This document shows positions 38,003 through 45,863 of a DNA stretch of 64,000 nt, piece by piece; position 1 is the first letter of the stretch; the number at the start of each line of letters is the position of its first letter. The stretch covers positions 62,001 to 126,000 of the forward strand of contig JAPLDQ010000020.1 in the NCBI GenBank assembly GCA_026391675.1, read 5' to 3'. The translations under genes and the position numbers were made by a program. The DNA comes from Bacteroidota bacterium (GTDB taxonomy: Bacteria; Bacteroidota; Bacteroidia; Bacteroidales; JACABE01). The notes below the pieces were generated by a model. It ran no database searches and was not told the DNA's origin. It saw only the letters and a list, made by a program, of their open reading frames with translations.

Positions 38003-38920
38003 ATGTTATCCATTTGCATACCTGTATATAATTTTGATGTGACTTCATTGGTCAACCGTTTGGCTGTGCAGATTAAAGATCTGGATGTAAAATGCAAAAT
38101 TATTCTGATAGATGATTGTTCTTCTGATGAATTCAATAAGATAAATGCTCCATTTTGTTCGCAACACACATATATTCAACTGGATAAAAATATTGGCCGT
38201 TCAAAAATCAGAAATCTGTTTTTAACGTATTCAGAATCAAAATATTTGCTGTTTCTGGATTGTGATTCATTCATATTTGACGATGGTTTTTTATCAAAAT
38301 ATATTCATTATCTGAAAACAAAAAACTGGGATGTAATCTGCGGAGGCAGGGTTTACGGAACGGATAAACCGGAACGAAGTAAAATATTAAGATGGAAATA
38401 TGGCGTAAACAAGGAAAGTCAGCCATATGAAGTACGCAGGCAATCGCCCAATAAATCCTTTATGACAAATAATTTTTTAATTAAAAGGGAGATATTGCAG
38501 TCATTCAGGTTTGATGAAAATATTCATGATTATGGACATGAGGATACCTTGTTCGGTTATTTGCTGAAGAAAAATAAAATTCAAATCAAACATATTGATA
38601 ATCCTATCCTTAACGGAGATATCGAAGAAAATGCAATTTTCCTTTTAAAAACTGAAAAAGGTATTGCAAATCTTATTTATATACTTGATTATCTTGAGTA
38701 TGATAATGCTTTTATTCAGGATGTTGCCCTGCTTCGGTTTTATTATAGAATTAAAAGCTATCATCTGACAAATCTGTTGTATTACAAATTTGTTATTATA
38801 AAACCATTATTAAAGAGTTTGTTTATAAAAGGCTATGTAAGTCTTTTATTATTCGACTTTTATAAATTAGGAATACTTATCAGTAATTTTAAATGTAAAA
38901 CTAAAAACAACAAAGTTTAA
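38003..38920 (+). CDS. Glycosyltransferase family 2 protein
   Basis: 305 residues, GT-A fold. Opening LSICIPVYNFD, nucleotide-binding acidic residues in ILIDDCSSDE (about 35-44), NIGRSKIRN and the DxD-like LFLDCDSF (about 88-95). A later region DYGHEDTLFGYLL (about 179-191) fits the catalytic-base loop of GT2 enzymes. The last 60 residues are basic and hydrophobic and may bind the membrane. The last four bases (TTAA) are shared with the end of the convergent ATPase gene. Confidence 0.88.
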   Translation: MLSICIPVYNFDVTSLVNRLAVQIKDLDVKCKIILIDDCSSDEFNKINAPFCSQHTYIQLDKNIGRSKIRNLFLTYSESKYLLFLDCDSFIFDDGFLSKYIHYLKTKNWDVICGGRVYGTDKPERSKILRWKYGVNKESQPYEVRRQSPNKSFMTNNFLIKREILQSFRFDENIHDYGHEDTLFGYLLKKNKIQIKHIDNPILNGDIEENAIFLLKTEKGIANLIYILDYLEYDNAFIQDVALLRFYYRIKSYHLTNLLYYKFVIIKPLLKSLFIKGYVSLLLFDFYKLGILISNFKCKTKNNKV

Positions 38921-39591
38921 TTATGTGATAGAACCTTGCCGCCTTCACATCTTAAGGTTCTTGAAGGGAATTTTTCTATCATCATAAAATCATGTGAAGC
39001 CATTAAAACAGCTCTTCCTGCTTTACTTATATCAATCAAAAGATTTATAATTTCTTCAGAAGTTTCAGGATCAAGATTTCCGGTTGGTTCATCTGCCAGT
39101 ATGAGTTCAGGATGATTCAACAAAGCCCTTGCAATGGCAACTCTTTGTTGTTCTCCGCCTGACAACTGATGTGGCATTTTAAAGCCTTTGGTCCCAAGTC
39201 CTACTTTATCCAGTACTTCCTGAATCCTTTCATCCATGGCTTTTTTATCTTTCCATCCTGTAGCTTTCAAAACAAAAACAAGATTTTCTTTAATACTTCT
39301 GTCAATCAGCAGCTGGAAGTCCTGAAATACGATACCTAATTTTCGTCTTAAAAAAGGGATGTCTTTCTTTTTCATCGTTTTTAAATCGTAATCGGCAACA
39401 ATTGCATTCCCCTCCAATACAGGTAAATCGGCATATAATGTTTTTAATAATGATGTTTTACCTGTGCCTGTTTTCCCGATCAGATAAACAAATTCCCCTT
39501 TATCAATCGTAATATTAACATCGGAAAGTATTAAGTTTTCTTTCTGAAAAACTGCAAGATTCTCGAGTTGTATGATAGTATCTAATGCCAT
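38917..39591 (-). CDS. ftsE: FtsE-like ABC transporter ATP-binding protein
   Basis: 224 residues. Walker A GKTGTGKTS (about 38-46), Q-loop VFQDFQLL, signature LSGGEQQRVAIARAL, Walker B LILADEPTGNLD and H-loop SHD, all intact. FtsE with membrane partner FtsX controls septal peptidoglycan hydrolases during division. ftsX is not adjacent, so a related export ATPase (LolD/MacB type) cannot be fully excluded, but size and the first 60 residues fit FtsE of Bacteroidota, where ftsE often stands apart. Confidence 0.82.
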   Translation of the reverse strand: MALDTIIQLENLAVFQKENLILSDVNITIDKGEFVYLIGKTGTGKTSLLKTLYADLPVLEGNAIVADYDLKTMKKKDIPFLRRKLGIVFQDFQLLIDRSIKENLVFVLKATGWKDKKAMDERIQEVLDKVGLGTKGFKMPHQLSGGEQQRVAIARALLNHPELILADEPTGNLDPETSEEIINLLIDISKAGRAVLMASHDFMMIEKFPSRTLRCEGGKVLSHN

Positions 39592-39661
39592 AAAATTATC
39601 TGATTTTTAGTTTGTAAAAGTATAAAAAAACAATAAACAATTACAAACTGATAATGTATAC

Positions 39662-40168
39662 TTATAATGAATTTTTTTTGTAATTTTCAATGATTTTATT
39701 CAGTTCTTCATGATTCAGTGTCCCCAACAATATTTTTTTCTTGTTCTTTAATTCTAGTTGCAGCCCGTTTTTCCCTGAAATTGAATAAGAAATATTATTT
39801 CTGTTCAGTGTTCTTATGCCCCAACCGCCATACTCAGCAATAGGGCGGTATTTTCTGACGTATATCTTATCTATTTCCTCCCATTTTATCAGTCTTTCTT
39901 TGCCATGCATAGGGTAAAACCTGTAATGCACGCCTTCAACATCAATTTTTACAAAGAGTTTGATTTTGTAGAATAAATAAAACAAAAGCACAGGAATCAG
40001 TCCAATGATAATCATAACCCAGTCAGGGGCAGGATTGGTGCCAACAGCCTTTTTGAAAATCAATTGTTCCGTTAAACCATAGAAATATACAATACAGACC
40101 GTAGAAATTAATATCCAAAGCCATTTGTTTGTAACTTTTTGTTCTTCTGAATAATAAATATTTGGCAT
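39662..40168 (-). CDS. Membrane protein with bacterial PH-like domain
   Basis: 168 residues. Two membrane segments (about 13-31 and 49-68: WLWILISTVCIVYFYGL, WVMIIIGLIPVLLFYLFY) are followed by a compact beta-rich domain (YRFYPMHGKERLIKWEEIDK, YGGWGIRTLNRNNISYS, GLQLELKNKKKILLGT). The pattern resembles bacterial PH-like domains of the DUF6141 type, with YGGWGIR as the recognisable core. Function unknown. A box TAACTTTG at 40189-40196 supports ATG 40168. Confidence 0.65.
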   Translation of the reverse strand: MPNIYYSEEQKVTNKWLWILISTVCIVYFYGLTEQLIFKKAVGTNPAPDWVMIIIGLIPVLLFYLFYKIKLFVKIDVEGVHYRFYPMHGKERLIKWEEIDKIYVRKYRPIAEYGGWGIRTLNRNNISYSISGKNGLQLELKNKKKILLGTLNHEELNKIIENYKKNSL

Positions 40169-40188
40169 ATAACATGAAATCTAATGCA

Positions 40189-40196
40189 CAAAGTTA
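40189..40196 (-). promoter_or_regulatory. Promoter -7 box TAACTTTG
   Basis: Minus-strand TAACTTTG, leader about 14 nt to ATG 40168. Confidence 0.5.
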
Positions 40197-40222
40197 ATAA
40201 GTTTTGGATTAATACCGAAAAG

Positions 40223-40270
40223 AAAAATGTAGTAGTCCAATTCACTTCGTTCCTGGACAACAACATTTTT
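40223..40270. repeat. Imperfect 17-bp hairpin between divergent genes
   Basis: AAAAATGTAGTAGTCCA (40223-40239) pairs with TGGACAACAACATTTTT (40254-40270) at 15 of 17 positions around a 14-nt loop. It lies between two outward-facing promoters, where a terminator has no obvious gene to end; it may be a dispersed palindromic element. Confidence 0.65.
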
Positions 40271-40336
40271 CAGGTCGGCATTATACCATTTTCAATTGAC
40301 CTAATATATGCATCAGTTTGGTATAATATAAATATT

Positions 40337-40344
40337 TATCTTTG
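40337..40344 (+). promoter_or_regulatory. Promoter -7 box TATCTTTG
   Basis: TATCTTTG, leader about 22 nt to ATG 40373. Confidence 0.6.
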
Positions 40345-40372
40345 CTCTCTTTTTTACAAAACTTAAGAAGAT

Positions 40373-41644
40373 ATGCAGGCCAATATATTCAGAATTATCC
40401 TTTTAATCTTTTCATTAATAATTTATAAAACATCCAGTGCGCAGTTAGATACCGTAAAATTACTGAAAACTATAATTGAAAAACATACCCTCTACAATAA
40501 CTTATCCATTGAATATATTAAAAATGGGGGCATACAGCATCCAAATGACTGGTATAAGAAGAAAGTTTATCTGGTGAAAGATAAAAAAACAGCAGCCATT
40601 ACCCAAATGAGGGTCGAAACTTCAATTTCTGATCTGAATAAAACAGCTACTATCATGATATTGAATGGCACGCAAAAATTATTTGTTAATCCTGCCAGCA
40701 AAAGAAGTGATCTCTATTCATTTAAATTATTGAAAGAAGATAAGCTGGATGATTTATATCAGAAGCTGGAAACCGAAAACCTTCCCGGATTTATGATAAG
40801 CGAGGGAAATACTGATGCTATGCTCAAGGAAATGATAAATTATATCAGGAATAGCGGAAATGTAAGTATAGCAAAACTTACGGATACTGCTATAAACGGA
40901 ATGGATTGTTTTGGCATAAAAATTACCGATAATGATAAAAATAACGGCTATCTGGCCAATAAAGCCATCAATGAAGAAGAAAAATATGCTGATAAAACTA
41001 TAGAATATACCTATCTCAGAAAATCAGACAGCCTGATTATATTGAGGAAAACGGATTTTTTCTATTCGAATCCATATCAGGTCCGTTCACAGATTGAACA
41101 GGTAAATTCGTATCAGATCAATAATAAAAAGAATGAAAATATTTTATTGTATGCTATTAATACTGATACGCTGAAATCTTATTTTCAAACGAATACACGT
41201 TTTAATGGAGCCGAAAACGAATGTGAATTAGCTGATTTTTCGCTGAGAAAACTGCCTTCCTTCGTTGAAAAAACTACAAGCAATACATCGCTTGACCTGA
41301 GCAAATTACAGTCGAAACTGATATTGCTTGCTTTCTGGAATATCGATTGTGAAGATTGTATCATGCAAATGAATGCCTTAAGCCTGCAGTATGATGAATT
41401 AAAAGCATCCGGACTTGAATTTATAGCCATAAATCCTTCCGATAAACTTTCTAACACAGTACAAACCTATTTATCCAAAAAATCATATAACTTTCCTGTA
41501 GTTTTCTCAGAAATCTTAGGTTATAAATACCTTAGCTCTGAAATGCCAGCTTATATTTTACTGGATAAAGACCTGAAAATTAAAAGGATATTTTTTCAGC
41601 TGAATCAGGAAATTGTTGATAAATTAAAGAAGGAATTGAAATAG
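40373..41644 (+). CDS. Exported protein with C-terminal thioredoxin-like (TlpA/AhpC-TSA) domain
   Basis: 423 residues. Signal peptide (ends near IYKTSSAQ). The first 250 residues contain a beta-rich region with MRVETSISDLNKTATIMIL and KITDNDKNNGYL that I do not assign to a named family. The C-terminal domain (about 285-423) has the thioredoxin fold with LAFWNIDCEDCIMQMNALSL, so CxxC is CEDC at 326-329, and the cis-proline region SEMPAYILLDKD. It should act as an extracytoplasmic thiol-disulfide oxidoreductase. N-terminal fusions of this size are common for TlpA-like proteins in Bacteroidota. Confidence 0.85.
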   Translation: MQANIFRIILLIFSLIIYKTSSAQLDTVKLLKTIIEKHTLYNNLSIEYIKNGGIQHPNDWYKKKVYLVKDKKTAAITQMRVETSISDLNKTATIMILNGTQKLFVNPASKRSDLYSFKLLKEDKLDDLYQKLETENLPGFMISEGNTDAMLKEMINYIRNSGNVSIAKLTDTAINGMDCFGIKITDNDKNNGYLANKAINEEEKYADKTIEYTYLRKSDSLIILRKTDFFYSNPYQVRSQIEQVNSYQINNKKNENILLYAINTDTLKSYFQTNTRFNGAENECELADFSLRKLPSFVEKTTSNTSLDLSKLQSKLILLAFWNIDCEDCIMQMNALSLQYDELKASGLEFIAINPSDKLSNTVQTYLSKKSYNFPVVFSEILGYKYLSSEMPAYILLDKDLKIKRIFFQLNQEIVDKLKKELK

Positions 41645-41879
41645 AATTGGTTATTAAATTATTAACTATTGTGGAAGTTGCATTGTCATTTAGTGAGTCA
41701 GCGAATAATCTACAGAAAACCCTCTAAGGGTTATATGAAAAAGATGATAATTTTAATGTCTTAACTTATATTTTATGAAACGAATCAAATTAATGACCAT
41801 CTTGCTTATATCATTGCATTATACTCATAACTTCTTACAAATTAATGTTTTTTAGTAGTATTTGTATTAATATTAAACG
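41645..41879. repeat. Intergenic spacer with short repeats and a small hairpin
   Basis: The 235-bp gap between convergent genes. GGTTATTAAATTATTAAC follows the thioredoxin-like gene's stop at 41644. A small perfect hairpin AACCCT-CT-AAGGGTT lies at 41718-41732. Plus-strand ACTCATAACTT at 41826-41836 is the heptamer type, in the sense direction of the gene ending at 41880. No gene is seen. Confidence 0.6.
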
Positions 41880-43100
41880 TTATTTCTTTATAAATTTACT
41901 TATCATAGTATTCTTGTCATTCATTATTTTAACAACGTATACACCTGTTGCAAACTGTTCAATATTAATGTCTGTCTTTGATTGCTCTATGTTTTGCTGT
42001 AATATTAACTGCCCTTGTATATCGAAAATTGAAACAATTGTATTTTTAATCTTTTTAAGTTGCTGTAAATTAATGCAAAGATTAGTACTTGCAGGATTAG
42101 GCGAAATTGTAAAGTTAGCAGGAGCATTTGTTTCAGAGATAGCTGTTAATTCAGATAACGGGCGTTTCCAAATTCCTGCACTAATGGTAACACCATTCCA
42201 ATCTGCGGGATGACATGCTCCTGCAAAAACATTCATCCCGCTAAAAGCAAAGCTGGTAATAACAGCATTCATCATACCTGTATCAATTTTAGTCCAGTTT
42301 GAACCATTATTGGTTGATAAATATATTTCGCAACCATAAATAACATTATATGTGCTTACGAAAATATCAGTACCGTTTATTGCAATAGAAATTATTGGAT
42401 AGCCAACAGGCAATCCATTATTAATAGTTATCCAGTTTGCCCCGTTATTTGTTGATAAAAATATTCCATTTGGCCCACCGGCATAAATATTTGATCCACT
42501 CGCGTTAAGAGAATAAATTTGAATATTCGGTAATCCATTATTTGCAGAAGTCCAACTTGTACCGTTATTGCCTGATATAAAAATACCACTTTCAGTTCCT
42601 GCAATAATATTTGTTCCAGATATAGATAAATCAGAAACAAAGGTATTCGTTAATCCGTTATTTACTGCAGACCAGGTTGTTCCATTATTTGATGATAAAA
42701 AAACTCCGTTTCCATAAGATGCTGCAAAAATATTTGTTCCCATAACCGCGATTGAAGTTACAAAAGCATTTGCCGGTATTCCTGTGTTTATTGCTGTCCA
42801 GGTTATTCCGTTATTGGTAGATAAAAAAATACCACTGCTGTCAGTACCGGCAAAGATATTCGATCCACTAATAGCCAGGGAACCAACCGTAGTATTTGAT
42901 GATCCAATATTTACTTTTGTCCATGTTGAACCACTATTATTTGACAAAAAAACTCCGTTATGTGATCCGGCATAAATATTTGTTCCGCTTGCTGCCATTA
43001 CATTTACTACTGAATTATTAGTTGCACTTGTAAGTTGCCATTGTGCATTAACCTCATTAAATGAATATAACACAAAAATTAAGATGTAAAATCTTTTCAT
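41880..43100 (-). CDS. T9SS-secreted protein with Ycf48/BNR-like propeller repeats
   Basis: 406 residues. Signal peptide (MKRFYILIFVLYSFNEVNA), then at least seven repeats of about 40-44 residues with cores such as GSNIFAGTDSSGIFLSTNNG and TWTAINTGIP. Repeated FLSxNNGxxWxxxNNGL resembles Asp-box/BNR and Ycf48-like propeller blades. The type A T9SS sorting domain at the C-terminus has ISPNPASTNLCINL, IFDIQGQLILQQ and FATGVYVVKI. Exported to the surface or medium. No enzyme active site is evident. Confidence 0.88.
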   Translation of the reverse strand: MKRFYILIFVLYSFNEVNAQWQLTSATNNSVVNVMAASGTNIYAGSHNGVFLSNNSGSTWTKVNIGSSNTTVGSLAISGSNIFAGTDSSGIFLSTNNGITWTAINTGIPANAFVTSIAVMGTNIFAASYGNGVFLSSNNGTTWSAVNNGLTNTFVSDLSISGTNIIAGTESGIFISGNNGTSWTSANNGLPNIQIYSLNASGSNIYAGGPNGIFLSTNNGANWITINNGLPVGYPIISIAINGTDIFVSTYNVIYGCEIYLSTNNGSNWTKIDTGMMNAVITSFAFSGMNVFAGACHPADWNGVTISAGIWKRPLSELTAISETNAPANFTISPNPASTNLCINLQQLKKIKNTIVSIFDIQGQLILQQNIEQSKTDINIEQFATGVYVVKIMNDKNTMISKFIKK

Positions 43101-43145
43101 AGTTTAACGTTATAAAATTCTGGATCAATGTTTTATTATCAAAAG

Positions 43146-43153
43146 CAAAGATA
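43146..43153 (-). promoter_or_regulatory. Promoter -7 box TATCTTTG
   Basis: Minus-strand TATCTTTG, leader about 40 nt to ATG 43100. Confidence 0.55.
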
Positions 43154-43275
43154 AGTCAAACAAGTCTTAACAGTTAGATATTTTTAAGAAATAAGTAAAC
43201 ATTTGAATCATTTTTATATAAATAAAAATTGTTTCAAGGAATTTATGCAAAAATGGTCAAAGTAAATTAGAAATG

Positions 43276-43299
43276 AACAACTTATAACTTATAACTCAT
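43276..43299 (-). repeat. Heptamer repeat overlapping the rpe stop codon
   Basis: On the rpe sense strand AGTTATA, AGTTATA, AGTTGTT form consecutive 7-bp units; the second unit supplies the last Leu codon and the TAA stop. Confidence 0.8.
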
Positions 43300-43935
43300 A
43301 CTTCTGATCGCTTCGATTGGATTATTGGAGCTGAATACTGAATTGCCTGCTACCAATACATCAGCACCGGTCTGATACAATTCTGCTGCATTGTTTACAT
43401 CCACGCCACCATCTACTTCAATGAGGCATTTAGGACTGTATTTTTCTGTCATTTCCTTAAGCTGACTAATCTTGCGGTAGGTATTTTCGATAAATTTCTG
43501 TCCGCCAAAGCCTGGATTTACTGACATTAATAATACCAGATCAACATCCATGATAATATTTTCAAGTAAATTTACATTGGTATGGGGATTCAATACCACA
43601 CCGGCCATTATACCCAGCTTTTTAATAGCAGAAATTGAACGGTTCAAGTGTGTACAGGCTTCGTAATGTATTGTAAGTATATCTGCACCGGCATCTTTAA
43701 AAACCTGATAATAACGATCTGGATCAACTATCATCAAATGAACATCCAGGGGTTTTTTTGCCAGTTTTTTTATATGCTTGATAACCGGAGGTCCAAAGGA
43801 TATATTGGGTACAAAAACACCATCCATAACATCTATATGAAACCAGCCGGCCTGGCTTTGATTAAGCATTTCAATGTCTTTTTCCAGACAGGCAAAATTG
43901 GCTGATAAGAGGGAAGGAGCTACAAATTTGTTCAT
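43282..43935 (-). CDS. rpe: Ribulose-phosphate 3-epimerase
   Basis: 217 residues, TIM barrel. Signature SLLSANFACLEKDIEML, metal-binding FHIDVMDGVFVPNISFGPP (His, Asp), DVHLMIVDPDRY, MSVNPGFGGQKFIENT and EVDGGVDVNNA are all present. It interconverts ribulose 5-phosphate and xylulose 5-phosphate in the pentose phosphate pathway. The final residues (SMSYKL) are encoded by a heptamer repeat and probably differ from close relatives. Confidence 0.97.
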   Translation of the reverse strand: MNKFVAPSLLSANFACLEKDIEMLNQSQAGWFHIDVMDGVFVPNISFGPPVIKHIKKLAKKPLDVHLMIVDPDRYYQVFKDAGADILTIHYEACTHLNRSISAIKKLGIMAGVVLNPHTNVNLLENIIMDVDLVLLMSVNPGFGGQKFIENTYRKISQLKEMTEKYSPKCLIEVDGGVDVNNAAELYQTGADVLVAGNSVFSSNNPIEAIRSMSYKL

Positions 43936-43985
43936 AAGAATAATTTCAATTTGTTAAAATCAGGAATATTTAAATAATTGTATTG

Positions 43986-43993
43986 CAAAATTA
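43986..43993 (-). promoter_or_regulatory. Promoter -7 box TAATTTTG for rpe
   Basis: Minus-strand TAATTTTG, leader about 44 nt to ATG 43935. Confidence 0.5.
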
Positions 43994-44046
43994 ACATTAT
44001 TAAGTTTTACTACAGCTAAAAAACACTGGAAATTGAAAAAAAACTA

Positions 44047-44054
44047 TATATTTG
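44047..44054 (+). promoter_or_regulatory. Promoter -7 box TATATTTG for lemA
   Basis: TATATTTG, leader about 10 nt to ATG 44071. Confidence 0.55.
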
Positions 44055-44070
44055 CTTAAAATTAAACTTT

Positions 44071-44637
44071 ATGGATACTTTTATTTATGTGATTATTTCA
44101 GTCTTTTTAATTATTTTAATAGCTATTGTGAGTCTTTACAACAATTTAATTTCAAAACAAAATGAAATTAAAAATGCCTTTGGCACAATAGATGCCATGC
44201 TAAAGAAACGTTACGATTTGATACCCAATCTGGTTGAAACAGTTAAAGCCTATATGAGCCACGAAGAGCATATTTTTCTGGAGGTTACCAGATTACGAAG
44301 CCAGATGAATGAACAGAAATCCAATACTGAAAAACTGGAAACGGATAAAAAAATATCAAAAAATATAAACGGATTATTGATGGCTGTTGAAAACTATCCT
44401 TCATTAAAAGCCAGTCAGAATTTTATTCTTTTACAGGATTCCTGGAATGAATCTGAAGAACAAATTGCAGCATCCCGTAGATTTTATAATTCAGCTGTTA
44501 CTGATTATAATATTGCTATTCAGTCATTCCCTTCAAATATCATAGCCAACTATTTAAAATTAACAGCAGAAAATGTAATCAGTATTTCTGAAGAAGAACG
44601 CAAGAACATAGATGCCAAAAAGCTCTTTAATAATTAG
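44071..44637 (+). CDS. lemA: LemA family protein
   Basis: 188 residues. One N-terminal membrane segment (about 4-24) is followed by the LemA signature YNNLISKQNEIKNAFGTIDA and KRYDLIPNLVETVKAYM, then a helical bundle with ENYPSLKASQNFILLQD and ASRRFYNSAVTDYNIAIQ. LemA proteins are membrane-anchored helical proteins of unclear function. The next gene encodes a DUF3137 protein, a pairing seen often in Bacteroidota and Proteobacteria, so the two probably work together. Confidence 0.93.
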   Translation: MDTFIYVIISVFLIILIAIVSLYNNLISKQNEIKNAFGTIDAMLKKRYDLIPNLVETVKAYMSHEEHIFLEVTRLRSQMNEQKSNTEKLETDKKISKNINGLLMAVENYPSLKASQNFILLQDSWNESEEQIAASRRFYNSAVTDYNIAIQSFPSNIIANYLKLTAENVISISEEERKNIDAKKLFNN

Positions 44638-44737
44638 TTTTTTTTGATGAAATAGCCATAAGGTTTATATTTATACAAAAAGAGAATGTAATAATGGCGT
44701 ATTCCATGTGACCATTTAATAATAAAATTAATAACAC

Positions 44738-45688
44738 ATGAAAACCAAAGAAGAAATCAAAACTTATTTTGATAATGAATTATTGGCTGATTTAAAAAGT
44801 TTTGATGTTAGAAAAAAGAAAGCTAAAAGCAGTGCTTTAATTTTTAGAATACTAAGTAATATCGGGCTTTTATGTTTAATATTCTGCTATTATTATCCAC
44901 CTGTTTTTGTTATTATTGCTTTTTGTTCTCTGGGAATTTATATTTATTTCCATTTAAAGGCCAATGTAATTGTTACTTCTGAAAATATCAGGATTTATAC
45001 TGAATACAAAGGTAGAATTGTAACTGATGTTTTGAACGAAATATTTGATAATGTAAATTATATTCCTTACCAACATATATCACTCACTGCCATTAAGGAA
45101 AGTGATATTTTTGGTGAATTCTTTAACTTTGATGAAGGCGAAGATTATTTTAAATGTGAAATAAAAGATGTGATTTTTCAGTTTTCTGAAATTTCCCTTT
45201 CCGGTGATGTCTCCGTTTTACTTCCTGATTATTATAAGGGAATATTTGCTTTAACAGAATTTAATAAGAAATTTAATACCCAAACTTTAATAATACCCAA
45301 AAGTCATATTACTTTTTATAAGAATAAATATCAGCGAATTGCCGGATTAAGAAAAGGTTTTGCAAAAATTAAACTGGAAGATCCTGTTTTTAATAATGAA
45401 TTCATAGTTTATGGTGAAGACCAGGTTGAATCACGCTATTTACTTACTACTTCTATGATGGAAAATATGCTGAAATTCAAAAATTCTATCAATTCCAGAA
45501 TTGTATTTTCTTTTGCTGAAAACAGGTTGAATTTGTTTATTATTAATACAAAAAATTTATTTGAACCTCCCAAAAGGAAATCCTTTACCGATTTTGAACA
45601 CTTTTATAAAAACATCAGTTATTTTATTCAATTTGCCAGCATTGTTGAAGAATTAAAGTTAAATATTAATATCTGGGGGAAGCACTGA
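44738..45688 (+). CDS. DUF3137 domain protein
   Basis: 316 residues. Two adjacent membrane segments near 36-72 (ILSNIGLLCLIFCYYYPPVF, FVIIAFCSLGIYIYFHL), then a cytosolic region with IPYQHISLTAIKESDIFGEF, the DUF3137 core FNEFDGEDYF-like stretch (FNFDEGEDYFKCEI), and LEDPVFNNEFIVYGEDQVES followed by YLLTTSMMENML. The last part is characteristic of DUF3137. Function unknown; cotranscription with lemA (100-bp gap, no terminator) is likely. Confidence 0.85.
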   Translation: MKTKEEIKTYFDNELLADLKSFDVRKKKAKSSALIFRILSNIGLLCLIFCYYYPPVFVIIAFCSLGIYIYFHLKANVIVTSENIRIYTEYKGRIVTDVLNEIFDNVNYIPYQHISLTAIKESDIFGEFFNFDEGEDYFKCEIKDVIFQFSEISLSGDVSVLLPDYYKGIFALTEFNKKFNTQTLIIPKSHITFYKNKYQRIAGLRKGFAKIKLEDPVFNNEFIVYGEDQVESRYLLTTSMMENMLKFKNSINSRIVFSFAENRLNLFIINTKNLFEPPKRKSFTDFEHFYKNISYFIQFASIVEELKLNINIWGKH

Positions 45689-45703
45689 TTTAGCGATAAC
45701 TTT

Positions 45704-45740
45704 ACCACTTAGGCACTAAGAACGCTAAGTTGCACTAAGG
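45704..45740 (+). repeat. CACTAAG-type repeats after the DUF3137 gene
   Basis: CACTTAG, GCACTAAG, AACGCTAAG and TTGCACTAAG occur in succession 16 bp past the stop codon, in gene sense. Confidence 0.65.
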
Positions 45741-45766
45741 ATTTTGTGATTTGTGAAGGCTGATGT

Positions 45767-45789
45767 GATTTCGACTCCGCTCAATCACC
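45767..45789 (+). repeat. Second copy of the TTCGACTNCGCTCA dispersed repeat
   Basis: 23 bp matching 21044-21066 (inverted) at 22 positions. Here only one arm of the palindrome is present. The 14 bp GATGTGATTTCGAC at 45762-45775 recur at 62865-62878. Confidence 0.8.
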
Positions 45790-45807
45790 CAAAAGCTGGC
45801 CAGTTTT

Positions 45808-45863
45808 CGCTTATCGCTTATCGCTTATCGCTTATCGCTTTACACTTATAACTCATAACTAGT
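45808..45863 (-). repeat. Heptamer array at the end of the dipeptidyl-peptidase III gene
   Basis: Four exact CGCTTAT units (45808-45835) continue as CGCTTTA, CACTTAT, AACTCAT, AACTAGT up to the stop codon at 45861-45859. All have period 7. Confidence 0.9.

Noticed and set aside
40184-40366. 60-codon plus-strand frame between divergent genes
   Set aside because: It runs through the hairpin and the promoter of the thioredoxin-like gene and has no family resemblance.
41845-42213. 122-codon plus-strand frame opposite the T9SS propeller gene
   Set aside because: It is antisense to a well-supported T9SS sorting domain and propeller repeats, with no promoter of its own.
45808-45863. Possible CRISPR-like repeat
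   Set aside because: Units are 7 bp and contiguous, without spacers, and no cas genes are present in the window.
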